NCBI GenBank assembly: GCA_905196835.1
Contig: CAJJWN010000018.1
Coordinates: forward strand, 1 to 61,895
From: an uncultured Prevotella sp.
Lineage (GTDB): Bacteria; Bacteroidota; Bacteroidia; Bacteroidales; Bacteroidaceae
Direction: 5' to 3'
DNA: 61,895 nucleotides
Positions within the stretch are counted from its first letter, which is position 1; each line of letters begins with the position of its first letter. Positions 1-9,347 of this stretch are shown here, piece after piece. A model generated the notes under the pieces. That model ran no database searches. It was given only the letters and a program-made list of their open reading frames with translations, and had not been told where the DNA came from. A program made the translations under genes and the position numbers.

Positions 1-345
1 AGCGGATTGCAAATCCTTATAGTACTTTTCGGCGGATTGCAAATCCGCCAAAACATATTACCGACAGCCTGACTTGCAGCAGGACATAAACGGAATGACC
101 TTCAACAACCATCCAACAGATTTGCGGATGAACCACATTAAGCAGACAAAGGACAAGATACGAGCCGACAGGCAACGAAACCGCAAGCCTCGCCGCACCT
201 TCTACGCACGGCTTTGCAACCAATTGAAAACCAGCAGGTTACAAACACCGCTGCAAAAGACCGCAAATCGCCTTGCAAAAGACGGCCTTTAGCAGTGCTA
301 AAGGCCGCCTTTGACAAGGCCAAAGGCCACCTTTCGCATCGGCTA
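1..345. repeat. Intergenic repeats at the window start
   Basis: No convincing gene lies before 463. The stretch opens with two direct copies of GCGGATTGCAAATCC (2-16 and 32-46); the second forms an 8-bp hairpin (31-49). TTGCGGATGAACC at about 122-134 matches the end of the hairpin elements at 38059 and 45538, so it may be a solitary remnant. Positions 252-338 hold alternating AAAGACGGCCTTT and AAAGGCCGCCTTT words, a member of the dispersed array family. Confidence 0.6.
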
Positions 346-402
346 CACTCACTACCCTACTCCCCATGAGCCTTGTTTTTTACCGAAAAGTACGGTAAAA
401 CA

Positions 403-433
403 TTGGCCTTATGGAAAAAAAATCTTAAATTTG
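403..433 (+). promoter_or_regulatory. Bacteroidota-type promoter for the acyltransferase gene
   Basis: TTGG at 403-406, a 19-bp spacer, then TAAATTTG at 426-433 fits the -33/-7 pattern of the main Bacteroidota sigma factor. The start codon at 463 would leave a leader of roughly 20-25 nt. Confidence 0.6.
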
Positions 434-462
434 TCGCCTAAAAATAAAACGAAGAAAACACG

Positions 463-1353
463 ATGAACACGGCTGAAGCATCATTCCGCTTGCTCCGCTT
501 CATACTAAGACTGCTGGCACACACTCCGTTCCGTGTGCTTTACGCCTTGTCCGACGGCATGTTCTACATGCTGTATTACGTCGTCCGCTACCGGCGGAAG
601 GTGGTAAGGCGCAACCTTACCGAGTCTTTTCCCGACAAGACCTTGCACGAAATAAAGCATACGGAAAAGGCGTTCTACCGCTTTTTCATGGACATGATGC
701 TCGAAACCTGCAAGCTGGCTACCATATCTCCCGATGGAATCAGGCGGCGCATGGCCTTCAAGAACATTGAGGAAGTCAACGCTACGCTGCGCAGCGGCAA
801 GTCGGTAGCCGTATATTTAGGGCACTACGGCAACTGGGAATGGGTTTCGTCAATGCCGCTGTGGCTGGAAAAAGGCACTATCGGCGCACAAATATACCAC
901 AAACTAAGCAATCCCAACATGGACCGCCTGATGCTGCACATACGCGAACGCATGGGCGCGGTGAGCGTAGAGATGCACAAGACGGCACGGTATGCCACGG
1001 AGCTGGCCGCCGCAGGCAAGGTATGCACCATCGGCTTCATAGCCGACCAGTCGCCCAGGAAAAGGGACTCGCACCATTACCTGCACTTCCTCAACCACTA
1101 CGTACCGGCTCTGACAGGCACGGAGAAAATCATAAAGCACTACGGATTTGAAGCCTTTTACCTCGACGTTAAGCGTACAAGGCGCGGGTTCTACACGGCG
1201 GAGTTTATCAGGATGCACGACAATCCGCGCACGATGCCCGACTTCGAGCTGACAGACCTTTACTTCCAATACCTTGAACGGGCCGTCAACCGCCAGCCCG
1301 AACTGTACCTGTGGTCGCACAAACGTTTCAGAAGAGCCAAGAAGGAAGCATGA
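463..1353 (+). CDS. Lipid A biosynthesis (KDO)-type acyltransferase, LpxL/HtrB family
   Basis: The 296-residue product matches the LpxL/HtrB/LpxM family, which adds a secondary acyl chain to lipid A on the inner face of the inner membrane. The hydrophobic N-terminus (about residues 10-45) fits a membrane anchor. The family's HX4(D/E) catalytic motif is seen as GHYGNWEW, with H121 and E126. The length is normal for the family. It leads a plus-strand surface-glycan cluster and has its own promoter 30 bp upstream. Which acyl chain and which lipid A position it uses cannot be read from the sequence. Confidence 0.9.
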   Translation: MNTAEASFRLLRFILRLLAHTPFRVLYALSDGMFYMLYYVVRYRRKVVRRNLTESFPDKTLHEIKHTEKAFYRFFMDMMLETCKLATISPDGIRRRMAFKNIEEVNATLRSGKSVAVYLGHYGNWEWVSSMPLWLEKGTIGAQIYHKLSNPNMDRLMLHIRERMGAVSVEMHKTARYATELAAAGKVCTIGFIADQSPRKRDSHHYLHFLNHYVPALTGTEKIIKHYGFEAFYLDVKRTRRGFYTAEFIRMHDNPRTMPDFELTDLYFQYLERAVNRQPELYLWSHKRFRRAKKEA

Positions 1354-1401
1354 GGCTCTGCAAAATTACATATTGACCGATAAAGAAGCTATCACAATAC
1401 T

Positions 1402-2394
1402 ATGGATATAGATTTTGTAATAACATGGGTTGACATGGACGACCCCAAGTGGCAGGCCGACTTCGCCAAGTATTCCGGCAACAAGGGCAACACCAAGAAC
1501 GGAGTGTCCAAAGCCCGCTTCCGCGACTACGGCTTCCTGAAATACTGGTTCAGGGGCGTGGAGAAGTTCGCCCCCTGGGTGCGTAAAATCCATTTCATCA
1601 CGTGCGGACAGAAGCCGGAATGGCTTGACGAGGGCAACCCCAAAATCAATCTGGTAAGCCACAAGGACTATATCCCGGAGCAGTTCCTGCCTACATTCAA
1701 CTCGGTAGTGATAGAATACTACCTTCACAAAATACCCGGCCTGGCCGAGCACTTCGTCTATTTCAACGACGACTTCTATCTGATAAACCATACCGGGCAA
1801 GACCGCTTCTTCCGCAACGGCCTGCCATGCGACATATCCGTGTTCCAGTACAACCCCTCGTGGTCGCAATGGTACAAGACACTGCTCAACAGCATAAAAA
1901 TCATCAACCGCCACTTCGACAAGAAGGAGGTGATGGAGCGGTGGCACGACAAGTGGTTCTGCAAGGACTACGGCTCGAAGGCACGCCTCAACTACCTGCT
2001 GAAGCCTTACGGCAAGTTCGTCACCCTGCGCACTCCGCACAACGCCCAGCCCTACCTCAAGTCGACGTTCGAAGAGGTATGGAACGCCGCCGGAGACGAA
2101 CTCACCAAGGCATCGGCCAACAAGTTCCGCGCATACACCGACTATACGCCCGAGCTTTTCCGCACATGGCAAATCTGCCGCGGCAACTTCGAACCGTACA
2201 ACACATACCGCGACACCAAGATGTTCCCCCTGATGCTGCGCCCGAAGCAGGCCGTCAAGGCCATACACGACCAGGCGTACAAGCTCGTTTGCCTCAACGA
2301 CAACGTACACATACGCAACTATGCGCAGGTGATGGAGAACATACGCAACGCCTTCGAGCACATATTGCCCGAGAAATCAAGTTTCGAGAAGTAA
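1402..2394 (+). CDS. Stealth family sugar-1-phosphate transferase (divergent copy)
   Basis: This 330-residue protein carries the conserved regions of Stealth proteins, which move hexose-1-phosphate from a nucleotide sugar onto a growing capsule or exopolysaccharide. Region 1 is at residues 1-17 (MDIDFVITWVDMDDPKW). Region 2 runs about 45-80 (FRGVEKFAPWVRKIHFI). Region 3 runs about 85-128 and contains FNDD (residues 121-124). The C-terminal part is less conserved. It is more distant from the three minus-strand copies than they are from each other. It follows the acyltransferase by 48 bp and is probably cotranscribed with it. The sugar substrate is unknown. Confidence 0.85.
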   Translation: MDIDFVITWVDMDDPKWQADFAKYSGNKGNTKNGVSKARFRDYGFLKYWFRGVEKFAPWVRKIHFITCGQKPEWLDEGNPKINLVSHKDYIPEQFLPTFNSVVIEYYLHKIPGLAEHFVYFNDDFYLINHTGQDRFFRNGLPCDISVFQYNPSWSQWYKTLLNSIKIINRHFDKKEVMERWHDKWFCKDYGSKARLNYLLKPYGKFVTLRTPHNAQPYLKSTFEEVWNAAGDELTKASANKFRAYTDYTPELFRTWQICRGNFEPYNTYRDTKMFPLMLRPKQAVKAIHDQAYKLVCLNDNVHIRNYAQVMENIRNAFEHILPEKSSFEK

Positions 2395-2538
2395 GCATAC
2401 GGTCATGCAGTTATACGGTTTTACGGTCATGCGGACGGGTTGTCTAAAACAGCAAAGCCATAAGACCGTAAACCCCCATAACCCGACAACCGCAAAACCG
2501 TATACCCCAATAACCGCAAAACCTCATAACCGCACCCA
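2395..2538. repeat. Word-built intergenic hairpin (ACCGTAAAACC class)
   Basis: The spacer between the Stealth and glycosyltransferase genes consists of degenerate words such as ACGGTCATGCGG on the left and ACCGCAAAACCGTATA on the right. The two halves are complementary, so the spacer can fold into a long imperfect hairpin. The same word class recurs at 9218-9347, 9900-9996, 41157-41222 and 44016-44183. Confidence 0.7.
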
Positions 2539-3417
2539 ATGAAAAAGGTCTATGCCGAGATAATAGCCGGGATTATTCCCTTCAAAATGGCGCGAAACCG
2601 CTGGCGCGGAATACTGCGCTACGGACCGCTCAACGCGCTGAAACTGATGTACAGGCTGCACCGCGACCACACGAAGCCCACGCATTACCTGGCCGTCTGC
2701 GCCATAGCGAAGAACGAAGGACCGTATTTCAAGGAATGGATAGAATGGCACAGGAGCAAGGGGGTGGACAAATTCTACATCTACGACAACGAAAGCACCG
2801 ACTGTACGAAGGAAGTGCTTGCGCCATACATCGAGGAGGGACTGGTGGAATACAACTACTTCCCCGGCCACCACGTGCAGCTCGCCGCCTACGACGCCTG
2901 CTTCGACAAGCACAGGCTTGACACACGGTGGCTCGCCCTCATAGACCTTGACGAGTTCATAGTGCCCGTCAAGGACAAGACAATACCCGACTTCCTGCGC
3001 CGCTTCGAGGCTTTTCCCGTGGTGGAAATCAACTGGCTGGTCTACGGCAGCGGTGGAGCGAAGAAGAAAACTCCGGGAACGATGATGGAGAGGTTCAAAC
3101 GCCACTCGCAGCCCGGCCACATACTCAACCGCCATGTTAAAAGCATCGTAGACCCGAGGCGCGTATTCAACATGATAGGATGCCACGAGGCGGCACGCAT
3201 ATCAGGCCGCGCCGCCGACTCTCACGGCTGCCCGATAAGAAAGAACTTCCGCGAACGCGAGCCTCAACAGGACATCATCCGCATTAACCACTACGCCGTA
3301 AGGTCATACGAGGAGTTTGTGGAGAAGCAGGCGCGGGGCCGCGCCGCAGGCCGGACAAAGGAGCTGAAAATCGACTACTTCCACCGGTTCGACCTTAACG
3401 ACATCGAGGAAAACTAA
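2539..3417 (+). CDS. Glycosyltransferase family 92-like protein
   Basis: A 292-residue GT-A fold glycosyltransferase resembling family 92 and related GT2-like enzymes. Recognisable parts are CAIAKNEGPYFKEWIEWH (about residues 54-71), IYDNESTD (81-88), and the metal- and nucleotide-binding DLDEF (136-140). There is no signal peptide, so a cytoplasmic enzyme is likely. Its neighbours are Stealth genes, so a role in a surface polysaccharide is inferred. It converges with the next gene and the two stop codons are 4 bp apart. Donor and acceptor sugars cannot be assigned. Confidence 0.8.
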   Translation: MKKVYAEIIAGIIPFKMARNRWRGILRYGPLNALKLMYRLHRDHTKPTHYLAVCAIAKNEGPYFKEWIEWHRSKGVDKFYIYDNESTDCTKEVLAPYIEEGLVEYNYFPGHHVQLAAYDACFDKHRLDTRWLALIDLDEFIVPVKDKTIPDFLRRFEAFPVVEINWLVYGSGGAKKKTPGTMMERFKRHSQPGHILNRHVKSIVDPRRVFNMIGCHEAARISGRAADSHGCPIRKNFREREPQQDIIRINHYAVRSYEEFVEKQARGRAAGRTKELKIDYFHRFDLNDIEEN

Positions 3418-3421
3418 CCGG

Positions 3422-4354
3422 CTACTTCTCGAACGCCGACTTTTCAGGGAAGCGGCGGCTCAGGAAATCGGCCATCCGCCTGCGGTCATTGTCGCTTGCG
3501 AACTCCGAATCGTTCATGCAGAACAGCATTGGATTGCACTTCTCAAACTTCACATAATTGCTTTCCCTGTGTATGTGCAGCCTGAACGATGTCTTCTGCG
3601 TGACATAATGCAGGTGCGCCCGTTTCTCGGCCAACGCCACGTATGCGTAAATGTTACGCTGGATGTCGTTCGCACTGCGCACATGATTAGGCCATGTAAC
3701 CTCAAACTCCTTCTTGAACATCTGCTCAACGTGCTCGCAATCGCTCTTCAGATAGGCATCGATGTTATGGTGTGTCTTGCCTCCGTAATAAACACCGAAC
3801 TTCTTTTCAGCCAACTCCGCGGCGTTCTGTATGATTTGCAGGTAATTGCTTAGCCGCTTCTTCTGTATCTTCTGCTTGAACCATAATGTGAATTTCCTGA
3901 ACGGCCTGCGGGTGAACCGTATTATTGGCAGGCCGTCCGAAGCGAAAAAGTCGCCCGGCTTCACCGGCCTGTTGATAAACATGTCGTCGTTGGCAAACAA
4001 AAAATGCTCTGAAAGTCCTGGGATTTTACACAGGAAATGTTCTATTACCGTGGAATTGAAGCACGGCAGGCAGACTTCGGGCATGATGTCCTTATGGTCT
4101 ACGATACAGACTTTGGGGTTTGAAGTGTCAAGCCATGCAGGTGTCTGTTCGTCCGTAACGATGTAGATTTTATGCAGCCACGGGGCATACTTCTCCACCG
4201 AACGCAGGCTGTACTTCAGCTCGTCGTTGTTGGCATAGCGGCCTTCACAGTTAACGCCGGGCTGCTTTTCCGTCCTTCCTATGCAGGCGTTACGCTTTGC
4301 CTGCCACCGTGGGTCGCTGCCGTCGACCCAAAGATATACCAAATCTATATCCAT
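3422..4354 (-). CDS. Stealth family sugar-1-phosphate transferase (tandem copy 1)
   Basis: 310 residues with the full Stealth layout: MDIDLVYLWVDGSDPRW at the N-terminus, NNDELKYSLRSVEKYAPWL at 42-60, HKDIMPEVCLPCFNSTVIEH at 87-106, and the acidic ANDD at 121-124. It ends in the FPEKSAFEK tail shared by the cluster. It is the last of three head-to-tail minus-strand paralogues (310, 310 and 316 residues). They share stretches of near-identical DNA, such as that encoding WLDTSNPKV, which points to recent duplication or gene conversion. Stealth enzymes act in the cytoplasm on sugar nucleotides. Confidence 0.87.
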   Translation of the reverse strand: MDIDLVYLWVDGSDPRWQAKRNACIGRTEKQPGVNCEGRYANNDELKYSLRSVEKYAPWLHKIYIVTDEQTPAWLDTSNPKVCIVDHKDIMPEVCLPCFNSTVIEHFLCKIPGLSEHFLFANDDMFINRPVKPGDFFASDGLPIIRFTRRPFRKFTLWFKQKIQKKRLSNYLQIIQNAAELAEKKFGVYYGGKTHHNIDAYLKSDCEHVEQMFKKEFEVTWPNHVRSANDIQRNIYAYVALAEKRAHLHYVTQKTSFRLHIHRESNYVKFEKCNPMLFCMNDSEFASDNDRRRMADFLSRRFPEKSAFEK

Positions 4355-4403
4355 ATCGCCTTATCGACTTTTACCAATTTCAATTAAAAATATCACCGAC
4401 GGG

Positions 4404-5336
4404 TCACTTCTCAAACTCCGACTTGTCGGGGAAACGCCGTTTCAGAAACTCCGTAACCTTCCTCCTGTCGTCGTCAGTCGCGTATTCCGAGTCGTTCATA
4501 CAGAACAGCATGGGGTTGTATTCTTCCAACATATTGTAATGCTTCATGTTCTGTATGTGGAAGCGGAACGACGTCTTGCGGTCTACATAGACTGGATGGC
4601 AACGCTTTTCGGCCATCGCCACGTATGCGTAAAGGCTGCGCTGGATGTCGTTTTCACTGCGCACATGGTTGCCCAAGGTTGGCTCTATCTCCTCCTTGAA
4701 CATCTCTTCTATGCGCTGATAGTCGCTTTTCAGGTAAGCGTCTATGTTGTGATGGGTCTTGCATCCGTAAAAAACGCCGTACTCCCTTTCAACCAGCTTC
4801 GCAGCGTTATATACAATCTGCACGTAATTCTTGAACTGTATGCCAAGCAGCTTTTTCTTGAACTGCAAGTAGAAGTTTCTCAAGCCGCTGTGGTTGAGCC
4901 TGATTATCGGCAGGCCGTCGTCGGCAAAAAAGAAGCCGGGAGCAAGCGGCCTATTGATTAGCATGTCATCGTTAGCAAAGAGAAAATGCTCCGACAAGCC
5001 CGGAATTTTCCAAAGAAAGTGCTCTATAACGGTAGCGTTGAAACACGGAAGGCACACCTCCGGCATTATTTCCTTATGGTCAACAACCTTGACTTTCGGG
5101 TTCGAAGTGTCAAGCCATTCAGGTGTCTGGCTGTCAGTAACAATAAAAACCTTACGCACCCACGGGGCATACATGCCAACCGAACGAAGGCTGTATTTCA
5201 GCTCGTCGTTGTCGGCGTAGCGGCCTTTACAGTTTACCGTAGACTTCTCTTCCGTCTTCCCTATGCAGGCGTTATGCTTTGCCAGCCACTTTGGGTCGCT
5301 TCCGTCAACCCAAAGATATACCAAGTCAATGTCCAT
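4404..5336 (-). CDS. Stealth family sugar-1-phosphate transferase (tandem copy 2)
   Basis: 310 residues, collinear with its downstream neighbour. Conserved points are YLWVDGSDPKW (7-17), DNDELKYSLRSVGMYAPWV, DHKEIMPEVCLPCFNATVIE, and ANDDMLINRP with the acidic pair at about 123-124. The C-terminus ends RRFPDKSEFEK, as in copy 3. The central segment after residue 130 differs most between copies, as expected if acceptor choice is what diversified. Spacing to its neighbours is 49 bp (copy 1) and 33 bp (copy 3), consistent with one transcript. The substrate is not known. Confidence 0.87.
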   Translation of the reverse strand: MDIDLVYLWVDGSDPKWLAKHNACIGKTEEKSTVNCKGRYADNDELKYSLRSVGMYAPWVRKVFIVTDSQTPEWLDTSNPKVKVVDHKEIMPEVCLPCFNATVIEHFLWKIPGLSEHFLFANDDMLINRPLAPGFFFADDGLPIIRLNHSGLRNFYLQFKKKLLGIQFKNYVQIVYNAAKLVEREYGVFYGCKTHHNIDAYLKSDYQRIEEMFKEEIEPTLGNHVRSENDIQRSLYAYVAMAEKRCHPVYVDRKTSFRFHIQNMKHYNMLEEYNPMLFCMNDSEYATDDDRRKVTEFLKRRFPDKSEFEK

Positions 5337-5369
5337 CCTATTATCTGAAAATATGAATTTTACAATCTC

Positions 5370-6320
5370 CTATTTCTCAAATTCCGACTTGTCGGGAAAT
5401 CTCCGTTCCAAATACGCCTTGGCCATGGCCCTGCCTTTATCAGTTACATACTGCGAGTCATTCATACAGAAGAACGTAGGGCGATACTTGTCGAGCCTTA
5501 CGTAATACCGCTCCTTGTGTATTTTCACATACATAGACTCTTTGTCTGTGACATAACGCAACTTTCCGCGCTTTTCGGCCAAGGATGCATACGACATTAC
5601 GCTACGGTGAACATCGTTGTCATTGCGCACCCTGTTCCCATTATTGGATGCGAACTCCTCACGGAATACATCCTCCACCATCCTTTTGTAATCACTCTTC
5701 AAGAACGAATCGACATTGTGATGGGGTATTCCGGTGTAATACTTCCCGTACCTGCAGTTCACCAGCTGCGAAGAACGGACCAGCATTGTCCTGTAATTGC
5801 TCAAATGCTTGTTACGCACCTTCTCGCGGAAAGCCCAGCGGAAATCCCTAAAAAACATACGGTTGAACCGTACAATGGGAAAACCCTCACGTGTAAAGAA
5901 ATCGTCAGGAGTCACCTCCTTGTTAATATACATGTCATCGTTGGCATATAGAAAATGCTCCGCCAATCCCGGGATTTTATACAAGAAATGTTCAATCAGG
6001 CTGGAATTGAAGCAGGGCAGGCTTTCCGCCGGCATTATCTCGGCATGGTCTACTATCCTGACTTTCGGGTTCGAAGTGTCAAGCCAAGCAGGCACTTGAT
6101 TGTCAGTAACGATGAAAACCTTTCTCACCCACGGAGCGTACATCGCGATTGAGCGCAAGCTGTATTTCAGTTCATCATTATTGGCATAACGGTTTTTGCC
6201 GTTCAGTTCGGCGTCACGTGACAAATTTCCGCAAAAAGCATCGTGTTTTGCCTGCCATTTCGGGTCATTTCCGTCAACCCAAAGATATACCAAGTCAATA
6301 TCCATACGCATTTTATTCAT
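5370..6320 (-). CDS. Stealth family sugar-1-phosphate transferase (tandem copy 3)
   Basis: First gene of the minus-strand Stealth trio, up to 316 residues. The upstream ATG gives MNKMRMDIDLVYLWVDG. By alignment with the paralogues, which begin MDIDLVYLW, the true start may be the third ATG at 6305. Conserved parts are LWVDGNDPKW, NNDELKYSLRSIAMYAPWV, LPCFNSSLIEHFLYKIPGL and YANDDMYIN. The C-terminus matches copy 2. A -7 promoter box sits just upstream at 6334-6341. Function as for the other Stealth genes: transfer of a sugar phosphate in glycan assembly. Confidence 0.85.
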   Translation of the reverse strand: MNKMRMDIDLVYLWVDGNDPKWQAKHDAFCGNLSRDAELNGKNRYANNDELKYSLRSIAMYAPWVRKVFIVTDNQVPAWLDTSNPKVRIVDHAEIMPAESLPCFNSSLIEHFLYKIPGLAEHFLYANDDMYINKEVTPDDFFTREGFPIVRFNRMFFRDFRWAFREKVRNKHLSNYRTMLVRSSQLVNCRYGKYYTGIPHHNVDSFLKSDYKRMVEDVFREEFASNNGNRVRNDNDVHRSVMSYASLAEKRGKLRYVTDKESMYVKIHKERYYVRLDKYRPTFFCMNDSQYVTDKGRAMAKAYLERRFPDKSEFEK

Positions 6321-6333
6321 ATATCAAGTGTTG

Positions 6334-6341
6334 CAAAGATA
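6334..6341 (-). promoter_or_regulatory. -7 box for the Stealth trio
   Basis: On the minus strand this reads TATCTTTG, the Bacteroidota -7 element, 13 bp before the first ATG. I see no good TTTG at the expected -33 position. Confidence 0.5.
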
Positions 6342-6475
6342 ATACGAAAAAGCGAAATACTGAGAAAAATCCAATGGAAAATAATTGATTTGCAATGTTT
6401 TCACATACATAGAGCTGACGCCCTGACGTACAATAAGATACAACCGGAAAGACAATATGCGGCTTATCGGTATGC

Positions 6476-6680
6476 AAAACACGGTCTTTCACCTCACAAA
6501 AGGCCATATATTGCAACGCCAAAGACGGCCTTTCGCAAACGTGTCGGTAACCCTTTGGATTTCAAGAGCTTGGGAAAAGGCGAGTTTCAGCCGTCCAAGC
6601 CCGCAGTACCAGCCGTCGGCCCCGCGGCTTTTGGGGTACATCCGCAGTTCAAGCGTAAAGACCGTATCATCATAGGGCAT
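6476..6680. repeat. Array words plus degenerate hairpin-element end
   Basis: No convincing gene lies between 6321 and 6783. Positions 6476-6545 hold words of the dispersed array family (CGGTCTTTC, AAAAGGCCATATATTGC, AAAGACGGCCTTTCGC). At about 6636-6655 CATCCGCAGTTCAAGCGTA matches the terminal repeat of the element at 38059 and 45538, so this looks like a decayed or solo copy. Confidence 0.55.
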
Positions 6681-6708
6681 CGAAGAGCGATTGGGGGATG
6701 AAAGAACC

Positions 6709-6756
6709 GGCATAAGCCAAGCCTCGTTTTGCTTTTACAATGGCTTGGCTTATGCC
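6709..6756. terminator. Perfect 15-bp hairpin after prfC
   Basis: GGCATAAGCCAAGCC (6709-6723) is exactly complementary to GGCTTGGCTTATGCC (6742-6756). It lies 28 bp past the prfC stop codon and probably ends the minus-strand transcript, although the T-tract that follows is weak. Confidence 0.6.
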
Positions 6757-6783
6757 AGACTGGCGTATAAAAAGAATTTAGCG

Positions 6784-8352
6784 TCAGAACTCGCTGGTGA
6801 AGTGGAAGCGTATGTGCTTGAAGTCCTGCTGCGCCATCTGGAGCACATAACCGCTGTCGGCAAGGAACACGTCGCGGCCGTCCTTGTCCTTTGCCATGTA
6901 CTGATACTTGCGTTTCTTAAACTGCTCAAGCTCCACAGGGTCGTCAGAGTCTATCCAGCAAGCCTTGTACAGATGCACCGGTTCCCAACGGCACTTGGCT
7001 CCGTACTCGTTTTCGAGGCGGTACTGTATCACCTCAAACTGAAGCTGACCTACCGTTCCGATGATTTTTCGGCCGTTAAACTGGTTGACAAACATCTGCG
7101 CCACGCCCTCGTCCATAAGCTGGTCGATGCCCTTTGCCAGCTGCTTCGACTTCATGGGGTCGTCGTTCTCAATGTACTTAAACATCTCCGGCGAAAACGA
7201 CGGCAGACCGCGGAAGTGCAGCTGCTCGCCGTCGGTGAGCGTGTCGCCGATTTTAAAGATGCCGTTATCGGGCAAACCCACTATGTCGCCGGGCCAAGCT
7301 TCGTCAATGGTACTCTTGCGCTGCGCCATGAATTGCGTAGGAGAAGAGAAGCGGACGGTCTTGCCAAGACGCACGTGCAGGTAAGGATGGTTGCGCTCGA
7401 AACGTCCGCTGCACACCTTGCAGAAGGCGATACACGAGCGGTGGTTGGGGTCAATGTTGGCCGTTATCTTGAATATGAAGCCCGTAAACTTAGGCTCTTC
7501 CGGCTCAACCATACGTTCCTCGGCCTTCGTAGGACGGGGACTTGGGGCTATTTCGACAAAGCAATTAAGCAGTTCCTGCACTCCGAAGTTGTTTAGCGCA
7601 CTGCCGAAAAATACCGGGGCAACCTCTGCCGAACGGTAATCTTCAACGTTGAACTCAGGGTAAACACCGTCAACCAGCTCAAGGTCTTCACGCAGTTTGG
7701 CTGCGTCAGCCTCACCGACACGGCGGTCGAGCTCGTCGCTTGAGATGTCAACCTCGACTTTCTCCGTAACGCGCTGCTTGTCAGGTGTGAACAAATCAAG
7801 CTTCTGCTCATAGATATTGTACACGCCCTTAAACTTGGCTCCTTGATTGATGGGCCACGACAGGGGGCGCACCTTTATTTCAAGCTCCTGCTCAAGCTCG
7901 TCAAGCAGGTCGAAGGGGTCGCGCCCTTCACGGTCCATCTTGTTGATGAATATGATTACCGGCGTGTTGCGCATACGGCATACGTTCATAAGCTTGCGTG
8001 TCTGCGCCTCCACACCCTTGGCTCCGTCAACCACGATAATGGCCGAATCAACGGCGGTAAGCGTGCGGTATGTGTCTTCGGCGAAGTCTTGGTGACCCGG
8101 CGTGTCAAGTATGTTGACCTTGTAACCCTCATAGTCGAACTCCATGACCGAGGTTGACACGGATATTCCACGCTGCTTTTCAATGTCCATCCAGTCAGAC
8201 GTGGCAGTCTTGCGGATTTTGTTGTTCTTCACCGCACCTGCCACCTGGATTTGCCCTCCGAAAAGCAAAAACTTCTCGGTAAGCGTTGTTTTTCCCGCGT
8301 CAGGGTGTGATATTATGGCGAACGTGCGCCGTCTTGCTATTTCCTTGTTCAT
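6784..8352 (-). CDS. prfC: Peptide chain release factor 3
   Basis: A 522-residue translational GTPase that recycles release factors RF1/RF2 from the ribosome after termination. The G motifs are intact: SHPDAGKTT (15-23), DTPGHQDF (83-90) and NKMD (137-140). Length and the C-terminal domain (ending about FHFTSEF) fit RF3 rather than EF-G. The start is the ATG giving [20 protein letters not shown]. It is the last gene of a minus-strand run and begins 4 bp after the rfbD stop, so the two are probably translationally close. Confidence 0.95.
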   Translation of the reverse strand: MNKEIARRRTFAIISHPDAGKTTLTEKFLLFGGQIQVAGAVKNNKIRKTATSDWMDIEKQRGISVSTSVMEFDYEGYKVNILDTPGHQDFAEDTYRTLTAVDSAIIVVDGAKGVEAQTRKLMNVCRMRNTPVIIFINKMDREGRDPFDLLDELEQELEIKVRPLSWPINQGAKFKGVYNIYEQKLDLFTPDKQRVTEKVEVDISSDELDRRVGEADAAKLREDLELVDGVYPEFNVEDYRSAEVAPVFFGSALNNFGVQELLNCFVEIAPSPRPTKAEERMVEPEEPKFTGFIFKITANIDPNHRSCIAFCKVCSGRFERNHPYLHVRLGKTVRFSSPTQFMAQRKSTIDEAWPGDIVGLPDNGIFKIGDTLTDGEQLHFRGLPSFSPEMFKYIENDDPMKSKQLAKGIDQLMDEGVAQMFVNQFNGRKIIGTVGQLQFEVIQYRLENEYGAKCRWEPVHLYKACWIDSDDPVELEQFKKRKYQYMAKDKDGRDVFLADSGYVLQMAQQDFKHIRFHFTSEF

Positions 8353-8356
8353 TTGG

Positions 8357-9217
8357 TTATTCTTTGTCTGCTAACAAATTGATGCACTCCACCAGGCTTT
8401 CTTCCCAATAGGGAATGTCCAAGCCGTAGGTTTCCTTTATCTTGGTTTTATCCAATACGCTGTATGCAGGGCGTTTTGCAGGCGTGGGGTATTCGGCCGT
8501 GTGCAGCGGCTTCACGCGGCATGACGTTATGCCGGCTATGCGGTGTATGGCCTTCGTAAAGTCATACCAGCTGCACACACCTTCGTTTGAGAAATGATAT
8601 ACGCCCGGCTTAACGCCTTTGTCTATGGCCGTCATTATCGCCACGGCAAGGTCGCGAGCGTAAGTCGGAGTACCGATTTGGTCGAATATAACACCAAGTT
8701 CAGACTTCTCCTTGCCAAGGCGCAGCATGGTCTTGACGAAATTACCGCCGAACGGGGAATAAAGCCATGCCGTGCGTATAATCATCACACGCTTGCAGAA
8801 CTTGCCGACGGCAAGCTCTCCGGCAAGCTTCGTGCTGCCGTAGACGCTGTTAGGACAAGGAGTGTCGGTCTCGACATAAGGTGTATGCTTCGTTCCGTCA
8901 AATACATAATCGGTGGAAACATGCACCATCCAGCCGCCACGCGCCTCGACCGCAGCCGCAAGATACGCCGGAGCCTCGGTATTGAGGGCGGTGCAAAGCT
9001 GCTTGTCGGATTCTGCCTTGTCAACGGCAGTGTATGCCGCACAGTTTATAATGCCGTCTATGGCATGGGTTTTGACAAAATCGTCCACGGCTGTCTGGTT
9101 GGTAATATCCAGTTCGTCCCTGTCTGTGTTGAAATAAGTGTGCTGTCCGTAATTCTCTTCAAGCAGCCTAATCTCGCTGCCCAGCTGGCCGTTGCAGCCT
9201 GTAACAAGTATGTTCAT
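8357..9217 (-). CDS. rfbD: dTDP-4-dehydrorhamnose reductase
   Basis: A 286-residue short-chain reductase of the RmlD family, the last step of dTDP-L-rhamnose synthesis (NADPH-dependent reduction of dTDP-4-keto-rhamnose). It has the nucleotide-binding motif TGCNGQLG (6-13) and the catalytic YGSTK (Y126, K130). Family motifs [23 protein letters not shown] and STDYVFDG are also present in the first 110 residues. The matching first-step gene rfbA lies 16 kb away at 25347, so the rhamnose genes are split here; rfbB and rfbC are not in the window. Confidence 0.93.
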   Translation of the reverse strand: MNILVTGCNGQLGSEIRLLEENYGQHTYFNTDRDELDITNQTAVDDFVKTHAIDGIINCAAYTAVDKAESDKQLCTALNTEAPAYLAAAVEARGGWMVHVSTDYVFDGTKHTPYVETDTPCPNSVYGSTKLAGELAVGKFCKRVMIIRTAWLYSPFGGNFVKTMLRLGKEKSELGVIFDQIGTPTYARDLAVAIMTAIDKGVKPGVYHFSNEGVCSWYDFTKAIHRIAGITSCRVKPLHTAEYPTPAKRPAYSVLDKTKIKETYGLDIPYWEESLVECINLLADKE

Positions 9218-9347
9218 TTTATTTGTGGTTATGAGGTTTTACGGTTATTCGGTCTTACGGTTATGATTTTGCAGCTGCCGGCTTGAGACTACATTGAAAT
9301 CAACATAACCTTAAACCACATGACCGCACAACCGTAAAACCGTATGT
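9218..9347. repeat. Word-built intergenic hairpin (ACCGTAAAACC class)
   Basis: The left half carries words such as GGTTTTACGGTTATTCGG and the right half their complements (CCGCACAACCGTAAAACCG). The two arms face each other across about 40 bp between rfbD and the DUF4924 gene. Confidence 0.7.

Noticed and set aside
1366..2361. Minus-strand ORF of 331 codons opposite the first Stealth gene
   Set aside because: Antisense shadow; the plus strand has an unmistakable Stealth domain.
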